From: Trileptium ribeirensis
Taxonomy: Eukaryota; Nematoda; Enoplea; Enoplida; Thoracostomopsidae
Length of the DNA stretch: 31,883 bases
Direction: 5' to 3'
NCBI GenBank assembly: GCA_030248225.1
Contig: JASANE010025046.1
Span: 1 to 31,883, forward strand
Position 1 is the first letter of the stretch. Each line of letters opens with the position of its first letter. A program made the translations under genes and the position numbers. The notes below the pieces were generated by a model. It saw only the letters and a program-made list of their open reading frames with translations. It did not search any database and was not told the origin of the DNA. This document shows positions 9,841 through 21,726 of the stretch, piece by piece.

Positions 9841-10890
9841 GCAGCAGTAGCTTGTGAATTAATGGTTGGTGTGACCTCGGATTTTTAATTCAAGAGTTGA
9901 AATATTTGTCGTTTACTACCAAATATAAAAATAGCTGCTGTTAACACACATAATATGTACTCGTTATATTATTGCAGCAGCAGCTGGGGAATTAATGGTT
10001 GGTGTGACCTCAGATTTTTAATTCAAGAGTTGAAATATTTGTCGTTTACTACCAAATATAAAAATAGCTGCTGTTCACTCATATATGTACTCGTTATATT
10101 ATTGCAGCAGTAGCTGGCGAATTAATGGTTGGTGTGACCTCGGATTTATAATTCAAGAGTTGAAATATTTGTCGTTTACTACCAAATATAAAAATAGCTG
10201 CTGTTAACACATATAATATGTACTCGTTATATTATTGCAGCAGTAGCTGGCGAATTAATGGTTTCATGTGACCTCAGACTTTTAATTCAAGAGTTCAAAT
10301 ATTTGTCGTTTACTACCAAATATAAAAATAGCTGCTGTTCACTCATATATGTACTCGTTATATTATTGCAGCAGCAGCTGACGAATGAATGGTTGGTATG
10401 ACCTCGAATTTTTAATTCAAGAGTTGAAATATTTGTCGTTTACTACCAAATATAAAAATAGCTGCTGTTAACACACATAATATGTACTCGTTATATTATT
10501 GCAGCAGCAGCTGGGGAATTAATGGTTGGTGTGACCTCAGATTTTTAATTCAAGAGTTGAAATATTTGTCGTTTACTACCAAATATAAAAATAGCTGCTG
10601 TTCACTCATATATGTACTCGTTATATTATTGCAGCAGTAGCTGGCGAATTAATGGTTGGTGTGACCTCGGATTTATAATTCAAGAGTTGAAATATTTGTC
10701 GTTTACTACCAAATATAAAAATAGCTGCTGTTAACACATATAATATGTACTCGTTATATTATTGCAGCAGTAGCTGGCGAATTAATGGTTTCATGTGACC
10801 TCAGACTTTTAATTCAAGAGTTGAAATATTTGTCGTTTACTACCAAATATAAAAATAGCTGCTGTTCACCCATATATGTACTCGTTATAT
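9841..10890. repeat. 8-copy ~131-bp satellite with four-monomer higher-order structure
   Basis: Monomers begin with GCAGCAG at 9841, 9974, 10104, 10237, 10368, 10501, 10631 and 10764 (lengths 133, 130, 133, 131, 133, 130, 133, ~127). Odd monomers end in a longer GTTAACACA.. spacer and even ones in a shorter GTTCACTCA.. spacer. Monomers 2 and 6 look identical over their length, as do 3 and 7. Monomers 4 and 8 (both with GTTTCATGTG) differ by about two bases. The array is therefore two copies of a 527-bp four-monomer block. Each monomer also carries inverted words (CAGCAGCT and AGCTGCTG). The array ends about 310 bp before the receptor-like gene. Confidence 0.97.
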
Positions 10891-11180
10891 TGTAGACTCG
10901 AGAAAACACATATTTTTATTAAAAGAGGACTTTGTTCGTTGATGGCCGAAACAATTAACATAATCCGTGATGTTGAACAAAGTTCTACGGGCACAGTGAA
11001 ATGATTGCGAGCAATATAGCTTATTTTCAAAATGTTGTTCTGATCCTTCACCATCGCTTCGAAGTGTGTGAATAAGAACGCACAAGCAAACATACATTGC
11101 ACGACGAACTCAACTCACTCACTGCATTATTTACACTGTTACTTCGTGGTATCGCTGTGATTAAGAAATTAATAGGATAC

Positions 11181-11186
11181 ATGTAG
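11181..11186 (+). promoter_or_regulatory. start-stop uORF (ATG TAG) before the receptor-like gene
   Basis: ATG followed directly by TAG lies 18 nt upstream of the main ATG at 11205. If the 5' UTR includes it, this minimal uORF would be expected to reduce initiation at the main start. The transcript start is unknown. Confidence 0.3.
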
Positions 11187-11204
11187 CACTGTTCGTAATT
11201 GAAA

Positions 11205-12680
11205 ATGAATGCTACCGCTGCTAAAACTGATCAACAACTGTCGATCAATGTATGCGCAGTGGTCGACGAACCACATGTTCTTCCATGTTTCACTGAGTTT
11301 CCTTCGCCTAAATGTCGATTTCCTGGTATCGATGCTTTCGTATTTTGGATGGCACTCAATACGGCTGGCTTAAAAACAAACTGGATTGAACTCGATTCGC
11401 AATATTTTTCAGAATACAACGTATCACATATGGTTACGCAATACGCGTGTCAATGTTTTGGTCAATTTTTGCCTGAAATTTGGTCTTCATTGACCACCGA
11501 TGGGTCTAACAAATTGTCGGTAGGACCAAATGCTTCATCAAACAGCGATAAAACAGCGATGCAGTTTCGGGCGGTGTATCAAAAGAAAACGTCTCTTTTG
11601 TTTGTTTCAGTTAAATCATGTGCAACAGTAGATAGTTTAACAAAGGTATTTACCCTAAACACCCTTCGGATTCCTGTTTATTTTATGGCCGGATTTATCG
11701 GTGCGCTAATGCTGAAATTAATGTCACTGCTTGAAAATCACATATTAAGTATCTTTACCCGTCCAGTTCGGCACCTTAGACGTGTCTTAAAAACAACGGA
11801 TGTCGTTCCAAAACATAAATTTGCGCTCCTATACTCGCTTTGGTGCATGCTAGTCATGGCCGTAGTTTCAAATATATTTGCAGTGTTGGTATCAAATGAA
11901 TCAGCAGTTTGTAGTGAGCATATGCGTTCGATTGCTAGCCTAATTGAATGTTTTCAACAAAATAAGTGCGTTCTGCTGAAAAACGATGTAATTTTAAATG
12001 ATCTAATGCTATTTGAGCACAAAAATTGTCAACAATCACTGCATCAAGGTACAATTACAGAAATGAATAACAGAGTCGAAAAGAATTCATTTTGTACCAA
12101 CATAAAGACTGCAATTTACCTACTATCGCATCCGACAGCAACCGTTCCAACCGTATCACGTTATAAAGATGTAATTGCAAGAGCTGTTGACTTCTTATTC
12201 GATAAACATTCCAACTATAACAGTAAGAAAGTTTCGACTGGTCGTAGATACAAGGTGGTTGTTGAAACGAGCGATCGCTTAAAGCGATTCCGACATTTAG
12301 CTGAAGCGCCGATGTTGGAATTTCTCACTGTCGATCACCAATTTCCAAGTCTTTCCTACTACTATTATTGTTCGGAAAACGTTTCAATGCTTGCCAATGA
12401 ATATTTACGACGGGCGTTTTCAACTGAAAGCATTCAATCTTTATACTCGCGAACAACCGAGCATTACTATAGGCGATTTGAAAATAGTCTATCGTTTCGC
12501 AATGTGGACTCTGACTGGGCAGCACGACGGTCGAATACAAACTCAGTCACAAATCACATTGTTGGCTTGACGCATTTGTATTCTATTTTTGGCATTTCCG
12601 CCATCGGCTATGTGAGCGCGCTGGCGGTTCTGTCGTTGGAAGCTGCAAAAAGGTTTCTTTCCCGTTCGACAAAACCTTAA
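11205..12680 (+). CDS. divergent ionotropic-receptor-like membrane protein, single exon, 491 aa
   Basis: This is the only long frame in the window. ATG 11205 has A at -3, an in-frame TAA sits at 11196-11198 and no AG lies between them, so no upstream exon can join before this start. Residues ~11-150 resemble the S1 half of an ionotropic-receptor ligand-binding fold: a first strand LSINVCAVV, Cys28/Cys37, then PGIDAFVFWMALNTAGL like the usual G-x-D..L helix. A membrane helix follows (~155-176), then a basic loop (RPVRHLRRVLK, 186-196), a second helix (~206-229, SLWCMLVMAVVSNIFAVLVS) placed like M3, an S2-like region (~232-450), and a last helix (~454-478, HLYSIFGISAIGYVSALAVL) ending in Glu479, as in receptor M4. 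Sequons are at N72, N109, N231 and N392. There is no signal peptide, no amino-terminal domain, no SYTANLAAF motif and no hydrophobic pore loop between the first two helices. It may therefore be a chemosensory-type subunit, a non-channel paralogue or a relic. The coding call is strong; the family is inferred from topology and motifs. Confidence 0.85.
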   Translation: MNATAAKTDQQLSINVCAVVDEPHVLPCFTEFPSPKCRFPGIDAFVFWMALNTAGLKTNWIELDSQYFSEYNVSHMVTQYACQCFGQFLPEIWSSLTTDGSNKLSVGPNASSNSDKTAMQFRAVYQKKTSLLFVSVKSCATVDSLTKVFTLNTLRIPVYFMAGFIGALMLKLMSLLENHILSIFTRPVRHLRRVLKTTDVVPKHKFALLYSLWCMLVMAVVSNIFAVLVSNESAVCSEHMRSIASLIECFQQNKCVLLKNDVILNDLMLFEHKNCQQSLHQGTITEMNNRVEKNSFCTNIKTAIYLLSHPTATVPTVSRYKDVIARAVDFLFDKHSNYNSKKVSTGRRYKVVVETSDRLKRFRHLAEAPMLEFLTVDHQFPSLSYYYYCSENVSMLANEYLRRAFSTESIQSLYSRTTEHYYRRFENSLSFRNVDSDWAARRSNTNSVTNHIVGLTHLYSIFGISAIGYVSALAVLSLEAAKRFLSRSTKP

Positions 12681-13524
12681 GCAATTAAACTTAACACTAA
12701 GCGGCGGTGGCTATTATCGCAATTTAAATATAATAACGAAAGAAGATAGAAAACTTTACATCCTTGTGAATTACAAGCCACTTACGTAACCCTAATCACA
12801 ACCCTAATCGGAAGACGCATTAGTATCATGTTGGGTATATCTATGTAAATATTAATTATCTGTGAGTTTTCTAAGTCCACTCGTTTGCCATCATCACGGA
12901 AACAAGACGGTAATAATGAAATTAGTTAGAATCTTAATAAGAGTTTAAGAAATTTAATTGGAATAGTTTATAAAAATGCGTTTAGATTAAAAAAGCAGAA
13001 ACAGAAAATATATTACTCATTTTCAATTTTTTCTCTCGAAGATATGTTTGAACCCAATGCAGCTTTAAATGTATAAAATAGTGTTAAGTTAAAAAATTAG
13101 TAGGATTCATCTGTTTAATTATTTCATATAAATACCCTATAAACGGTGAATATAATTTATTGTTAAATAAAAATTGGGACCAGAACAATATTTTGTTGAA
13201 ATGAAACATAATGGTTATCATTAGGCATTATAGTAAAAGTTTAATAAAATTCTCAAAAAATGAAACAACACACTTTTATCGATCGTCTGACAAGGAAAGG
13301 AATGTCAGTCCGACTGCTTATATTCTTTCGTCGACTTTAAATTTCCTATTGCACATTTTGAATTTGAGGTTTTGGAGAATGAATGAGGCAAAAAGCATAA
13401 AACATTTTGCCCATATTGGGACGACAATTCAATACTTACTGTATCTCTATGATACTGTAGTTTAACGTTGTGAAAAATAAGACAGGATTGCGTAAAACAC
13501 CATACATTATATTGCGTATCCAAC
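12681..13524. other. 3' flank of the receptor-like gene
   Basis: An ATTAAA (12684-12689) begins four bases after the stop and a canonical AATAAA lies at 13166-13171. Either could be the poly(A) signal. No gene is seen; the frame at 13211-13465 is of chance length. Confidence 0.35.
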
Positions 13525-14010
13525 TGAAATGGCTGAAACCTAATGCACTGAAATTCAATTTAAATGGGGACGGTCTCAGTTGATTGTGTAAAAAACAAAT
13601 TGACGTATATTTGAATTGTAAAAGTTTATGATACACCCCATAAAAAGTTATGTAAATGTTAATGTAAAAGTTTATAATGCACTCTAGAATCTGAATTTAT
13701 TAATTGTGTAAATAACTGAAATGAAATGGCTAAAATTTAAAACACTGAAATTTAACTTAATCAGACGGGATAGGAGTTGATTGTGTAAAAAACAAATTGA
13801 CGTATATTTGAATTGCAAAAGTTTATGATACACTCCATAAAAAGTTATGTAAATGTTAATGTAAAAGTTTATAATGCACTCTAGAACCTGAATTTATTAA
13901 TTGTGTAAATAACTGAAATGAAATGGCTAAAATTTAAAACACTGAAAGTTAACTTTAATCAGACGGTATAGGAGTTGATTGTGTAAAAAACAAATCGATA
14001 CACATTGCAA
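13525..14010. repeat. 197-198-bp tandem repeat, ~2.4 copies
   Basis: GTTGATTGTGTAAAAAACAA starts at 13579, 13776 and 13974. The intervening sequence (AAAAGTTATGTAAATGTTAA, TAATGCACTCTAGAA and so on) is nearly identical between the first two units. The array begins with a diverged partial unit and breaks off after about 14000. Confidence 0.93.
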
Positions 14011-17000
14011 TTGTAAACGTTTTTAGCATAGTTCACATAAATTTGATATCTTCGATGTCATATTGAACAAGATATATGATGAAAATGTGTTTTATTGTTT
14101 TAGTGCTGTCATGCTGTAACATTATTTTCGCTTTTATCATAGTTTTGTTAATGTACCAGCTTAAGGTTCTCAATGCACTGACCTATTGTCATAATAACTT
14201 GTAAAATGCGTGAATTTTCTGTACAAACTGTGCTGCTGAATATTGTTGAGACAAAAATATTGCGCTAGAAAAATATTTCGGACTTGTAACATGTACGAAA
14301 AAAATGAAATTTAGCTTACAGCAATTTCGATAAAAGCAAAATTACCGTGTTGCATATCAAGATTAGCTTTTAATAAATTCCACATCATGTAAGTGCTGCT
14401 ATATATTTGGCAATTTATGTTTTTTTCTCGACACTGGCTTTAAGTAAGGTCTGATTGCTTGCGAGATCGTATGCACAGCAAGGCCAGAACAACTGTGCTG
14501 ACCGTAATCTAAGACCAAATTTATATCTTGCAGTTAATTTTAACCAGTACTGCATGTTTGTGATGTACTTCAATTAAGAAGATATACATTTCCGAAGGAA
14601 GGTAAAACGATGTGTTGTAGCTGTTGTTGCAGACATAACTTTGTACTTTTACTGTATTCATCGTTGTTATTCTTTGTGTTACAGCCATGCTTTACAGTTA
14701 AAATAACGTATTGTCGGATCTTACAATATCGCGGCAAAAAGTTTTGAAGGCTTTAATCAGCCCTAATTTGTTAATGAAAAAATGGCAACGTGCATAAATC
14801 CATTTATCATTAACATTGACAGCTATGTAATCTCTCACATTTCTATATTTCGCTTTCGATAGTCGAATACATAACAATAAACGTCCCACAATGTCTTCTA
14901 GCCCGTAAGACTGGACGAACAGTTGAAGTTACAATGCTGAACTTTACACTATATGGTTAGAAACTGGAACTACAGTAGCTTGATTCCAAATAACTAGAGA
15001 ACAGCAGCGCTCTGCTTAATCTGAGACTTTTATTTGAGAAAAGTTTAGGTTATTGATTAACCCTATATTATAAATATCACGAAATCCAAGACATAAAATT
15101 TATTTCAATTCCTCAAGGTGGTTTATATGTCGAAAAACGAATAGTTATTAAAACTTAATAAATATTTTCTTGTTTTATTGCAAATATATAATTTTATTTT
15201 CAACAAATTTAAGATTTCAACTTTTATTTTCAACAAATTTTTACCTTAATTTGTACACTTGACTAAAGCGCATCAGAATACGTTAGATTTTTAAAAAGAT
15301 AAAGAATTTGCACTAAAAATGTTTTTTTAAATTTGAGAAGTTTTCGCTTTTGCAATTAGCTATAAATTAGAAACAAAATTAAATTTTTAAAAATTTTGAC
15401 AATTGTAATAACCGTGTATATTTCGAGCTTGAACCAACGGATATAATTGTAATACAGTGCTTGAAGATGATACCTCAATATAACATCAAACAATTTTTGG
15501 CGAAAAGTAATTTTATTATGATAAAGTTAATATACATTTTAAAGATAGCCGTAGTAAATTTATTCGAAAATATTATTTGTACATAACTTTTGTGAAGCTA
15601 CTAGCGCTAAGGCGCTACAGTGAATCAAACAAACCAAAAACCGCGGCAACTGCGAAACCACTAAATTCAATACATTTCCGTCTTAAACCAAATATATTTA
15701 GTATGCACGATCTCATTATTTGTTTCCGAAGTGCTACATAAACAACATAAGTATTACATAAAAGCAGGTATGGCATAGAAACATCGACATGATTATTGAT
15801 TAAACCTTGTAGCTAAAAAGTGTTACATTTTACTAACATACTGAGGTAAAACTGTGATATCTTCAAAACCGGTGTAGACGTTTTTGGTGGTATTGCTGCA
15901 GATACTACTTAAACCACAAGAAAATCTTAATGGCTAAAGTTGAGTAAAACCGCGGATGTAACGTGTACTGGGATGATAAATTTATTTAGATTGAAAAAGT
16001 CAAGATATGGGTCAGGACAATCAAAGATTATACCGGTTAACAATCAACGATTCAGTACCAGAATGATATCATTTTCATGAATGCGTAATACATTAATGAT
16101 TATTGGCAACAGATTACATGACTGCATCTTAAAAAAGTTATTAATTTTGAAAGATTCGATGTATTCATGCTCCCACCGAATACATTATTTTTATATAAAT
16201 TTTTTTAAACATATGTATTCGGATCTGTTCCCGCGGACGCCATGACATGGGATAATGTCTGGGGGCTAGCATTTTGCCCGCTTCTAAAGTGGAAAAAGGT
16301 AATTTGAGTGCCGGGCAATTTGATATCTTTTATACGCACTATTTCATCAATCGAGCGGACATATGTTAACAATAAACGACTACAAATTATCTCAGATTAA
16401 AGTTAATCATTACCGATTCCTATGACAGAAAGTATGCAATTGTTAAATATTTTCTGTGATCTTTAATAGGATATAATTATTCTGTGGGAATAAGAAAGTA
16501 GCGCTGGCTCGGTTTTTGAAAATAGCGCACAATTTTCAACGAAAGTATAGATTCTGTGAAATTTGCCCCGTGTTTTGCTCTGAAATATTTTGTTAAAGTT
16601 AGTGGATTTTATCTAATTAGTTCGTGTTTAATGAAATTAGTTAGTAGTATATGTTTGATAAAATAGTAATGACGTTTTCAATACAACGAAATTGTGGAAG
16701 CTAATTTAAATACTGAGTTTTTTCAATTAATCTAACTCAAGTGAAAAAGCAATTTCACAGATGAATCCAATAAAATGAGAATTACATAACACCCTCATTA
16801 GAAAATACAGTTTGAAACATATTTCACACTTACTATATTATTAAGGAAATTCTGTCCACAGAAACTTGTTTTACTTATGGAAAGAGTGTACCTATATAAA
16901 TTTTATTTAACTTTTATCTGTGCTTAGCCTTTTTGTGATTTAGCATTCTGTACTAGTTATTTACAGTTTTTTGATGCGTATTATTAGCATAATCTTGTGT

Positions 17001-17754
17001 AAAATCATATGAAAGAACTAAGATCGTTAGTTTCACGACTTTCATGAAACAACACTTAATTTTTTGTGTGGACTGGTTGTGTCTCAGATTTTTTTATATT
17101 TTAGCTTTGAATTTCTGCATTTGTCTTTCCAGTTATTTAAAGCTCTTGTCATTGTAGTTGAACTTTATAACCTCTGTAGGAAAACTTTATTGTTAGGAAC
17201 CCGCGGATTCATTAGCTTTGTATGGCGCTGTCCGTTAGTGAGTTGTAGTTAAGGCCCGCTTTTCAATATTATGCTTTTAAAGGAAATGTTTGGATGTATC
17301 GTCAAAACTAAACTCGTGAAACCAACAGTTTTTCCCATACTTTCCCATTTCTCCGTGAATCTTATAACGATTTATTCACCCAAGTAGATTAAAAAACTTG
17401 TTTTGTCGTTAAAAACGAAATCTTTTAAAATTTTGCTCACTTATGTCGACCTAATTGGTTACTCAAAATAAATAACCATAAACCTGTAGCAGATGTGGGC
17501 TAACGAACTATCCCCATTGATAAGACCAGTAAAGTTGTGAATATATTATAAATCAGAGCGCATCATTATATGTGTTATAATTTCGATATGTTTTTCTCTT
17601 TTTCAAAGTAGCATTTACGTTTGGAACGGCAACATATACATTTTTCTTATGTTAATCAAATGTACCAGGGTCATTAATGGCACATTATTGGCTTGCCAAT
17701 TTATTATCAATATATTCTATTATTGCTCAGATTGTTCTCAAAATGTAATAGCAA
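14011..17754. other. long AT-rich stretch without a supported gene
   Basis: I saw no gene or RNA. The only repetition noticed is a short direct repeat TTTATTTTCAACAAATTT around 15195 and 15223. Open frames near 14698-14889 and 17064-17252 are of chance length and composition. Confidence 0.4.
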
Positions 17755-18115
17755 AAACATGGAAATCACTAAGCAACATTCTACGGAGGCTTCGTTTAAC
17801 AAAACTCGATGGACGTTCCACTAGAGCTTAGAAAAGCTCAGTAAAAACATCCCGGAAACAAGCACTCACGAACGTTTCAGCAAAGCTTAAAGCACTTAGT
17901 GGTGTTGCAAAAAGCTGCGCTCAAGAAACCCTGTGGAGGCAACCTGGAAATCACTGAGTAGCGTTCTGGAAAAGTTATATTTAATAAAACCCAATGGCAT
18001 CATCTTGAAAAGCCCTCACTAGCGGTTCAGGAAAGCGACCTTTTACAAAATCCAGTGGACAAACCATTCAATAACATTCCAGAAAAATTTCAGTTAGCAA
18101 ATCCAATTCCAGATA
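17755..18115. repeat. highly degenerate ~60-bp tandem repeat
   Basis: Recurring words, GGAAATCACTAAGCAACATTC at 17761 versus GGAAATCACTGAGTAGCGTTC at 17946, then GCCCTCACTAGCGGTTCAGG and CATTCAATAACATTCCAG. Each is followed by an AAAA.CC.(A/G)TGG-like segment, suggesting five or six old units of about 60 bp. Divergence is high and unit borders are uncertain. Confidence 0.5.
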
Positions 18116-21100
18116 CTCATTTGATTGATGTCGCGTATTGAAGCATAGTAGCAATGTGACGCATTGTTAATAATAACTAGAGTGCTTAAGGGAAGAACGT
18201 GACGCTTTCACGCACCTTAACGGTAAACCTCTCTGATGACATGGGTGTATACTGCACTACCTTCCCCCGTTTCCCTGGACGTAGTTGAATCACACTGATC
18301 TCCCGTATTGCAAGAAAAGAAGATCGGTGGAGAAAATTTTTATCGCCACGTTTATTTGTAAAACATTTAGCAACTTCACATAAAGTCGGTGGTTCAATCT
18401 AGCCTCCTCTCCGCTCAAGACTGATAAATCCAGGGTGGTTTTGCTCCTATAGCAAACGAGGGCGGTAGCGCCGAAAACACCTGTATCATCCAAAATTAGT
18501 GAAAACATTGCAAGGCTGGAAATAGTCACTCTTTTTTTATGCTCACTCTTGATAATATATCTATTCAGAACAGTGACTGCTGCAGATGATTATTTGGCGA
18601 CATTTCAACGCCGCAGTAAACCTAGTAACAGGTGATGATAATTAAAATTATATTATTACATTAATAGCTTAGCTGCATTTGATATTTTTTTCCAAGAAAA
18701 ATCTTCCATTAAAATTGTTAATTGCCTGCCGGAGAGAACTTAATATTTTAATAAATGGAAGATAATTTGTTTCAAATAATTTACTTTTACGTCATCGTTC
18801 TTAGCAAAAAATGTGCAATATTTGAAAGGCAAATAGCCAGCGCTAACGAGCTTTAAACTTTTATAATAAGTAAAGTAGTAATGACGCGAAACATAAATGA
18901 CGATTTAAAAAAATTGAAACCAAAATTGTTTATTTCGTAAATGACAGTTTCCGAAATGTATCGTTGAAAAAGAGAATAATTTTTATGACAGTGATTTTAG
19001 GTAAACTGCTAAGAACGTTAGCGCTGTCAGTGACATTTTTTGATGGTTGCAAAACATGCAATTAAATGTTTTTAGTTTATTGCAATTTACATGCAAGTTG
19101 TTGATAGTTTTAAGTTTAAAATTGTTTAGTATTAACTGTATTTATTTATGGGCGGTTCTAGCTAAAAACAGTTTGTGGAGATCGTATAGTTGACTGAACG
19201 AACAAGAGTGAATTCCGGTTAGCCACATGCAGTTTTGGATGCGAATAATGTAGTATATACTTATCGAAAACGCCATGTCTTTGTCACTGCAACTGATAAC
19301 TCGTTAAGTAACCGATGATTTGGTGTGGCTTTAATGACTTGGTGTCTCATTTGGTTGAGTATAAACAACAAGCTCCGAAGTTATTTTGAACATTTGTCAA
19401 CCTGCAGTTTTAAGTCGTTAATGTTATTTAGCGTATATATTCGCAAAATTTCATCATTTATAACATTGCAAAACATAGACGGTCCACGTTGGTAATTTTT
19501 CCGTTGTGATGGAATGCAAAATTCTAATATACTGCATTCCAGTTACTTCAATTCGAATTCGAATTACTCCAGTTATCTTGTAGGTCAGGTCTGAGTCGGA
19601 CAAATTTGAAGTTTGTCTTGCATATCTCGTGACCGATTAATTTTTGACAATATATTTAGGTGACGTATCTTAGTGTTAATATGACTGTAATGTCTCTTTC
19701 CTGCTTGGAATCATGGGTTTACCGTTTTTTTCTGGCCATAATTAATTCATTGCAGTAGCAATTGCCGACTTGGCTAAAATTTCCAAACTATGTTTACGGT
19801 TAGGTGGCATTACTGTCAGGTATAAGGGTTGCAATTTCTGCTTTTACTAAGAAACAGTGGGCCACACACTCGTTTCTAATCATAATGCTAAATTCTAAAT
19901 AAGGTCGCCGCCGCGTGTATTTTGACAAAAAACAGGACATTTCGGCCTTGATTAATACAGTATGTTAATTTGTCAGTGGATTACCCACAGCAAATATATC
20001 ACTCAAATACCCATTTTCTTCGAGAAATAACTCGGTCAAAATCCAGTTTTCAGGATGCAATTATGCAACGTTTCAGTGTTGCCATGTCCGTCCCTCGTAG
20101 CAGTGGCACCAGAATTTGACGTGGATCACATTTTCAGTTTGGGCGACGTAAAACGTTCGTTTGCTAATTCAGTGCCCAGACTATTTTTAGTAAAGAGAAT
20201 AAGGGTCAACGTTAGCGTCTAATGAACGAATGAAGACAAAGAATTCATAAAAACTTGTGGCTCTGCCTGCGGATAAAAGCTTTTATCTGAAAGTAGATAA
20301 ATGTTTTTTTGTCCTGGCAAATCATAACTAGTCAAACGATTGTCCTTTTACGCACTAAAATGTATCTTTTTGAAGTAATTGGGTCCTTCACAGTTGACGA
20401 CAACTTAATCCAATGCCGTCTTGGATTAAGATACCGTCTCACAAAAGATGCCGTAAACAATTGGGTGTTTATGGTGGTTTTAAATTATATGTAAGGTATG
20501 AATTTATTAAAATTCGTTGCAACATCAACAACTCAACGTTTTTTCGTTACGGTATTATTCAGTGTTCGGTTCGAATATACGCTAGAAGCGTTGTCTCGTA
20601 TCCAATTCCGCTATGCATCATTTACGACAAGTTGCGTGGGCATCGTCCTAACTATGTCACCCGTTGAGAAGGGCTAGCGACAAGTCGAGCAGACAGTCCA
20701 TCTCGACCATTAAAATTTTGAATAGCCTAGCTATGCTATGCGTTTTTCATCGACTGTCGCGCCGGACTGTGCTTTTGTCACGAGGCGTTCAGCTGAGCCC
20801 CTATAACTTTAAACCAGAGATTATTTAGTCCGCAAGCATTACGTTTTGCCATACGTATCTAAATAATTCTGCAAAGGCGGTATACTGCTTATAACGTTAA
20901 TTGTATATATGATAAAGAAATATATAACTTAGAATTAGTGTGATAATTTTTTTGTATTACACACTAGGTCAAACCAACAGTTTTTACTATGATTTTCAAT
21001 ATCAATATGATAGTGAAACAGCCAAAATCGTTGCATTAAATATGTTATCTTCATTGAATGTATACTTATGTTTGTTGCTACCCATTAAGAAATGTGAGGA

Positions 21101-21317
21101 TCAGCACTTTTGCAAAAATTATAAACATTGGACTCGGGTACAAACCCAAGCGCTAGGAAAGATTCAAGTGACAACACAATGTCAACTCCCGGAAACGACT
21201 TAACCACCGTCCGACGCCAGGTGGTCGCTTCATAAACGTGTACGGCAGTGATAAAATGTTAGGCGATATATTATTATTCTTTAGTTTTTCGTCAAATAGC
21301 ATTGTCAATACTGATAT
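18116..21317. other. long stretch without a supported gene; several palindromes
   Basis: No gene was identified. A minus-strand frame at 18290-18529 is somewhat GC-richer than its surroundings but is not recognisable. Perfect palindromes or hairpins occur at 19511-19540 (GGAATGCA/TGCATTCC), 19550-19565, 20273-20288 (GATAAAAGCTTTTATC) and 20404-20430. Confidence 0.4.
20404..20430. other. perfect 10-bp stem, 7-nt loop
   Basis: CTTAATCCAA (20404-20413) and TTGGATTAAG (20421-20430) are exact inverted complements around TGCCGTC. It does not match the histone 3' stem-loop or any RNA element I know. Confidence 0.6.
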
Positions 21318-21718
21318 GATACATGTTCATATGGGGATGATCCCACATGAGGCGCTCCCGGAGGGGAAGGCGTCGCCAATCGCCGTGACGGTAGCTTGAT
21401 TCCCCTGAAGCTCCGCATTCGTTACATAAACCGCACCTGCCCTAGAGTAGCGAGAAAATTTTTGGGAAGAATAGGCAACAATCGATGAAAATCGAGGGAA
21501 AAGTGGCAAAATTCATGGAGAGGTAGGGAAAAGTCGGGAAAAACTAGCAAAAACTTTAGAAAAACTTTGATACCAAAATTTTGAACATTTATCCATATGA
21601 CGACTTCGTATTCCCCTCATCCATCAGCTTATTCCCCCTGGGGAGGTCGAAGGCCCCACGCCATCGAGGCACTCGCTAATCTTTCTGGGACTTCGGAGCT
21701 CTGGGACTTGCATGTATG
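21318..21718. mobile_element. 401-bp non-autonomous DNA element with near-perfect 8-bp TSD
   Basis: Flanked by ACTGATAT (21310-21317) and ACTGAGAT (21719-21726), a 7/8 match. The termini are GATACATG and, inverted, CATACATG. Ends are GC-rich and the core is A/G-rich (about 21445-21560). There is no transposase. It shares internal order with 1105-1442 and terminal sequence with 27209-27554. An 8-bp duplication is typical of hAT-type (and some other) transposons. Confidence 0.65.
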
Positions 21719-21726
21719 ACTGAGAT

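Noticed and set aside
10866..11102. Minus-strand 78-codon frame divergent from the receptor-like gene
   Set aside because: It overlaps the end of the satellite and another frame of similar length, with no recognisable motif.
18290..18529. Minus-strand 79-codon frame in a slightly GC-richer patch
   Set aside because: It starts at GTG, has no recognisable motif and no supporting splice or poly(A) context. Frames of this length are expected by chance in 31 kb.
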